This document shows, piece after piece, positions 44,088-44,213 of a stretch of 44,213 bases of DNA. The stretch's first letter is position 1. Each line of letters starts with the position of its first letter. The notes under the pieces are model-generated. The model searched no databases. It was given only the letters and a program-made list of their open reading frames with translations, and was not told where the DNA came from. Origin of the DNA: Actinomycetota bacterium (lineage in GTDB: Bacteria > Armatimonadota > SYMT01); NCBI GenBank assembly GCA_005798285.1, contig SYKE01000044.1, positions 1-44,213 on the forward strand. The letters run 5' to 3'. Made by a program: the position numbers and the translations under genes.

Positions 44088-44213
44088 GGGGTAGAGGCGA
44101 GCGAGGCGATTTCGCGCCTTGGCAGTTGTGAAGCGCCATCTCATTGGGCACAGCGCTTGGTTGCGTTCGGCTTTCCAAGCGCTGACCTCTTTGTCCAGTT
44201 GCTCCATGTCTGG
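44088..44213 (-). mobile_element. IS630-family transposase, C-terminal remnant
   Basis: The minus strand from the window edge reads MEQLDKEVSAWKAERNQA and MRWRFTTAKARNRLARLYP. The W-x-FTTA-x-AR-x-x-L-x-x-LYP ending is a hallmark of IS630-type (DDE) transposases. The reading frame runs past LYP without the usual early stop, and the Ig-like fragment begins right after, so the 3' end of the element is altered or fused to the target gene. Only the last ~42 residues lie in the window. Confidence 0.72.

Noticed and set aside
1..44213. tRNA, rRNA, tmRNA or riboswitch genes
   Set aside because: No cloverleaf, rRNA signature or known riboswitch core was visible in the intergenic regions; this was by eye only.

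Overview
The window is a GC-rich (roughly two-thirds G+C), densely packed bacterial chromosome segment with strong GGAGG-type ribosome binding sites in front of many genes. It starts inside groEL and ends inside an IS630-type transposase remnant. The gene content points to a diderm-like environmental bacterium. It has a prepilin-like H-X9-DG protein with an FPVFAQAREK signature, a DUF1501 protein, an ASPIC/UnbV lipoprotein, a sulfatase, a PhoD phosphatase and a yggS-sepF-proC cell-division cluster. The pseudopilin signature together with SepF most resembles Armatimonadota. That placement is my inference from motifs, not from a search.

Layout. 0-17.5 kb is mostly housekeeping: groEL 3' end and terminator, a metallo-hydrolase, a MobA-like nucleotidyltransferase, a membrane M48 peptidase, leucyl aminopeptidase, a helical-repeat protein, yggS-sepF-proC, a Tat-exported carboxylesterase, a MATE exporter, two sugar-type enzymes (TIM-barrel isomerase, Gfo/Idh/MocA), an aldo-keto reductase, an RlmK-like rRNA methyltransferase, a GT4 glycosyltransferase and a PH-domain membrane protein. 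17.5-18.7 kb is a repeat-bearing stretch without a convincing gene.

18.7-31.7 kb is accessory. It holds a D-apionate-lactonase-like protein, a P2-type ATPase with an altered phosphorylation motif (DKTGVLT), a DUF1501/SUMF1-fold pair, a three-gene run (glycosidase-like protein, exported protein of unknown function, MFS transporter) and a secreted sialidase-like/alpha-beta-hydrolase fusion. 31.9-34.3 kb carries a LuxE-LuxC pair that could make fatty aldehyde without luciferase. 34.4-35.4 kb encodes two small secreted cysteine-containing proteins. In the second, cysteines recur every seven residues for seven turns, which is the most unusual signal in the window. 35.6-39.0 kb is a translationally coupled sulfatase-PhoD pair. 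39.1-42.9 kb has a pseudopilin followed by a coupled TPR/UnbV pair.

The last 1.3 kb is again repeat-bearing, carrying the same repeat family as 17.6-17.9 kb. It ends with a surface-protein 3' fragment abutting the IS630 remnant. Several neighbours are coupled by 4-nt stop/start overlaps (27390, 32985, 37020, 41150), and SepF overlaps YggS by 16 nt. A recurring theme is exported enzymes for polymers and esters (esterases, sulfatase, phosphatase, sialidase-like, glycosidase-like), consistent with a scavenger of complex glycans.
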